Positions 62,486 through 64,000 of a stretch of DNA of 64,000 bases are shown one piece after another (within the stretch, counting starts at the first letter, position 1; every line of letters starts with the position of its first letter). The translations under genes and the position numbers were made by a program. Origin of the DNA: Nitrospirota bacterium (GTDB taxonomy: Bacteria; Nitrospirota; Thermodesulfovibrionia; Thermodesulfovibrionales; UBA9159); contig JAJYIF010000002.1 in the NCBI GenBank assembly GCA_021790195.1, positions 82,960-146,959 on the forward strand, written 5' to 3'. The notes beneath the pieces are model-generated. The model was not told the DNA's origin and did not search any database. It saw only the letters and a list, made by a program, of their open reading frames with translations.

Positions 62486-63151
62486 TTATGACCGTTTCAA
62501 TGCCTTCAGGGCGGAAAGGGCTTCGCTCTTTATGAAAGGGTCATTGTCAGTCTCAGAGACCTTTTTCAGGAAGGGAGCCGCTTCGGAACTGCCTATTTTT
62601 GAAAGGGCCTCTATAGCGCTTCGTCGGATGGCGAAACTCTTATCCCTGAGCGCCGGAATTATGAACGGGACCGCATGCGGATCTCCGATTTTTCCCAGTG
62701 ACTGAATCGCCGCCTCACGCACTATCAGGTCGTTATAATGCAGGACCTTAATAAGGGCTTCGACAACGCGCGTATCGTTCTTGAAATGACCGAGAGCGAG
62801 GGCCGTATTCCACTTGATCGAGGGACATGCCTCATTGAGAAAGGGGTTTGCGAATATGTCCAGCAGAAGGTCAGCGGACCGTGAACTTCCGATTTCGCCG
62901 AGAAGACGGATCGCCCTGATCTTTATCTTCCAATCCTCATCTTTGTTTCCGGCGATGTCCATTAATACTGAGGCGGCCTCCTGATCCCCCACTTTCCCGA
63001 TCTTTTCGACGGCAGACAATTGAGTTTGTATGTCCTTGCTATGAAGCTCGGAAAGCAGTACGCCGTCGATTTCGGCGGAAGAATTATCGATCAGCAAAAG
63101 CAAGGCGGAAATGATAAGAAGAACATATGATGTCTTTCTTATGATAGTCAT
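62486..63151 (-). CDS. Exported HEAT-repeat protein
   Basis: 221 residues: signal peptide (about 8-27, ending SSA) and five to six HEAT units (for example AAIQSLGKIGDPHAVPFIIPAL; RSAIEALSKIGSSEAAPFLKKV). No catalytic motif; probably a periplasmic scaffold. A 198-base spacer separates it from the TMTC-like gene; nothing convincing is seen in that spacer. Confidence 0.85.
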   Translation of the reverse strand: MTIIRKTSYVLLIISALLLLIDNSSAEIDGVLLSELHSKDIQTQLSAVEKIGKVGDQEAASVLMDIAGNKDEDWKIKIRAIRLLGEIGSSRSADLLLDIFANPFLNEACPSIKWNTALALGHFKNDTRVVEALIKVLHYNDLIVREAAIQSLGKIGDPHAVPFIIPALRDKSFAIRRSAIEALSKIGSSEAAPFLKKVSETDNDPFIKSEALSALKALKRS

Positions 63152-63266
63152 TTGGTAAACCTTTCATCAAATCATTTATGAATAGCGTTCTCTACAGAAC
63201 GACATGAACCATGTATATCTTAGCACGGTTCTGGTCTTGTAGAAATGTTATGTCCGGGCGGGCCGA

Positions 63267-63294
63267 AAGGGGAGGCAACTCCGCGCCTCCCCTT
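63267..63294. terminator. Perfect GC-rich hairpin downstream of small membrane protein genes
   Basis: AAGGGGAGGC and GCCTCCCCTT form a perfect 10-bp stem with an 8-base loop, 11 bases past the stop of the gene at 63,305. No long U-run follows on the minus strand (only TTT), so termination is likely but not classical. Confidence 0.45.
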
Positions 63295-63304
63295 CTCGAT
63301 AAGA

Positions 63305-63640
63305 TCAGTTCTTTACTTCCACTGTCTCAGCGGTGGCTTTTGTTCTTGAAGGACTTGTAACAACTTCGGACAGGTAACCGACCGCAGTCCCCAACACGGC
63401 CCCGACCACTATGCATACAGAGGCCATGCAGATGATGCCGACCATTATACCGGCTGCGGTGGCCATCCTCACCAGAACTGTCGCCTGCAACGGTCCTCCG
63501 AAGAGGTGACTGAGAAGCACAAGGGTCCCGTAGCTGCCGAAATAGAACCCCGGAACTATGCCTACCACCAGGAACGCTATAGCTCCGAGGACCCCTCCCA
63601 CCTTCGTTCCCATCCTTACCATCTCTTTCCTCGCCTTCAT
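63305..63640 (-). CDS. Small glycine-rich membrane protein, paralog 1
   Basis: 111 residues with three hydrophobic helices (about 14-36, 50-72 and 72-92) rich in Gly and small residues. It resembles the next protein upstream in order and composition (GGVLGAIAFLVVGIVPGFYFGS vs GVVLFAVIGLLPGSFLGG; a shared SHLFG/GSLFG element; a final helix with GxxxGY). Family not recognised. Start could be Met1 or a later Met. Confidence 0.7.
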   Translation of the reverse strand: MKARKEMVRMGTKVGGVLGAIAFLVVGIVPGFYFGSYGTLVLLSHLFGGPLQATVLVRMATAAGIMVGIICMASVCIVVGAVLGTAVGYLSEVVTSPSRTKATAETVEVKN

Positions 63641-63689
63641 CTTCTTGTCCTCCTTTTTCCGTGATTTCCAGAAAATCCTGGATTATTGT

Positions 63690-63995
63690 CTATTCCTCTG
63701 TCCCCTGTCTCCTGACCTCAACGGGAACAGTCTTCTCAGCCTTCAAGGAGTCAATCACATATCCTATGAGCCACCCGGCTATCGTGGAGCCTGCAATGAA
63801 GATGATGCCCGACACCAAAACCCCCATCAGCATCGAAAGACCGACTATCAGCCTCGGAAGAAGGGCCGAGCTTACCGGCATACCAAAAAGACTACCCGCG
63901 ATATTAAGCCCTATCACACCTCCAAGAAAAGAACCGGGCAGAAGCCCTATTACCGCAAAAAGAACCACTCCTGCTCCCGCTCCTATGTACGCCAT
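63690..63995 (-). CDS. Small glycine-rich membrane protein, paralog 2 (start uncertain at window edge)
   Basis: 101 residues with three Gly-rich helices and a charged tail (KAEKTVPVEVRRQGTEE). The frame begins 5 bases from the window edge and AAAGG abuts the ATG too closely to serve as its ribosome site, so the true start may lie outside. Same architecture as paralog 1; 49 bases separate them. Confidence 0.65.
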   Translation of the reverse strand: MAYIGAGAGVVLFAVIGLLPGSFLGGVIGLNIAGSLFGMPVSSALLPRLIVGLSMLMGVLVSGIIFIAGSTIAGWLIGYVIDSLKAEKTVPVEVRRQGTEE

Positions 63996-64000
63996 CCTTT

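Noticed and set aside
1..64000. tRNA, rRNA, CRISPR arrays, IS elements and prophage
   Set aside because: No tRNA cloverleaf, rRNA motif, regularly spaced repeats, transposase, integrase or phage structural genes were seen.

Overview
The window (about 50% GC, densely coded) looks like the chromosome of a free-living Gram-negative anaerobe or facultative anaerobe. Type IV-a pilus genes, TlpA-type redoxins, periplasmic multihaem c-type cytochromes, many PAS/histidine-kinase and NtrC-type sigma54 regulators, MutS2, CopA and the style of the genes together suggest Nitrospirota (Thermodesulfovibrionia-like) or a Desulfobacterota relative. This placement is inference: no rRNA or tRNA gene was seen. 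There is no phage, IS element, CRISPR array or plasmid signal.

Layout. 1-1,973 (+): family-4 uracil-DNA glycosylase, HIT hydrolase, and a universal stress protein (USP) behind a perfect sigma70 promoter. 2,089-5,278 (-): HlyD/ABC exporter. 5,534-10,252 (+): a sigma54-type promoter with a long leader, a soluble PAS chemoreceptor and a four-PAS hybrid kinase. 10,300-12,900 (-): DUF202, PAP2 and GT39 membrane proteins. 13,014-14,435 (-): HtrA with its own promoter. 14,535-25,476 (-): ten closely packed genes behind a near-consensus sigma54 promoter: USP-like protein, TSUP permease, TIGR02186 protein, tandem USP, USP, two proteins that fuse a GspE/MshEN-type N-domain to DUF202-like membrane modules, a histidine kinase, a single-domain response regulator and a PEP-synthase-like enzyme. 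25,812-27,254 (+): amino-acid permease, divergent from that operon. 27,272-30,165 (-): histidine kinase and sigma54 activator, the most likely controllers of the operon. 30,239-37,434 (-): pilB-pilT-pilC-pilS-pilR. 37,505-39,484 (-): rpmH-yidD-yidC with no rnpA between them. 39,896-45,061 (+): multihaem cytochrome, TPR protein, two redoxin-TPR fusions that have lost both active-site cysteines, and an octahaem cytochrome. 45,081-54,770: MutS2, YtxH protein, P-type cation ATPase, S21, DEAD-box helicase, a hypothetical and an aldehyde dehydrogenase. 54,956-59,989 (+): CopA behind a terminator-like leader hairpin, NnrE/NnrD and PgeF. 60,005-63,995 (-): TMTC-like TPR membrane protein, HEAT protein and two paralogous small membrane proteins.

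Two units stand out as possibly undescribed. (1) The 11-kb operon at 14,535-25,526: its sigma54 promoter, a 15-bp inverted repeat upstream and the neighbouring kinase/activator pair form a plausible regulon joining stress proteins, an anion exporter and a new architecture, an MshEN-like domain plus membrane modules introduced by RTxLAxx heptads. (2) The operon at 39,896-45,061: two many-haem proteins encoded around a duplicated redoxin-TPR protein whose WCxxC has become WSxxS. Both interpretations rest on reading the sequence alone; no database search was run.
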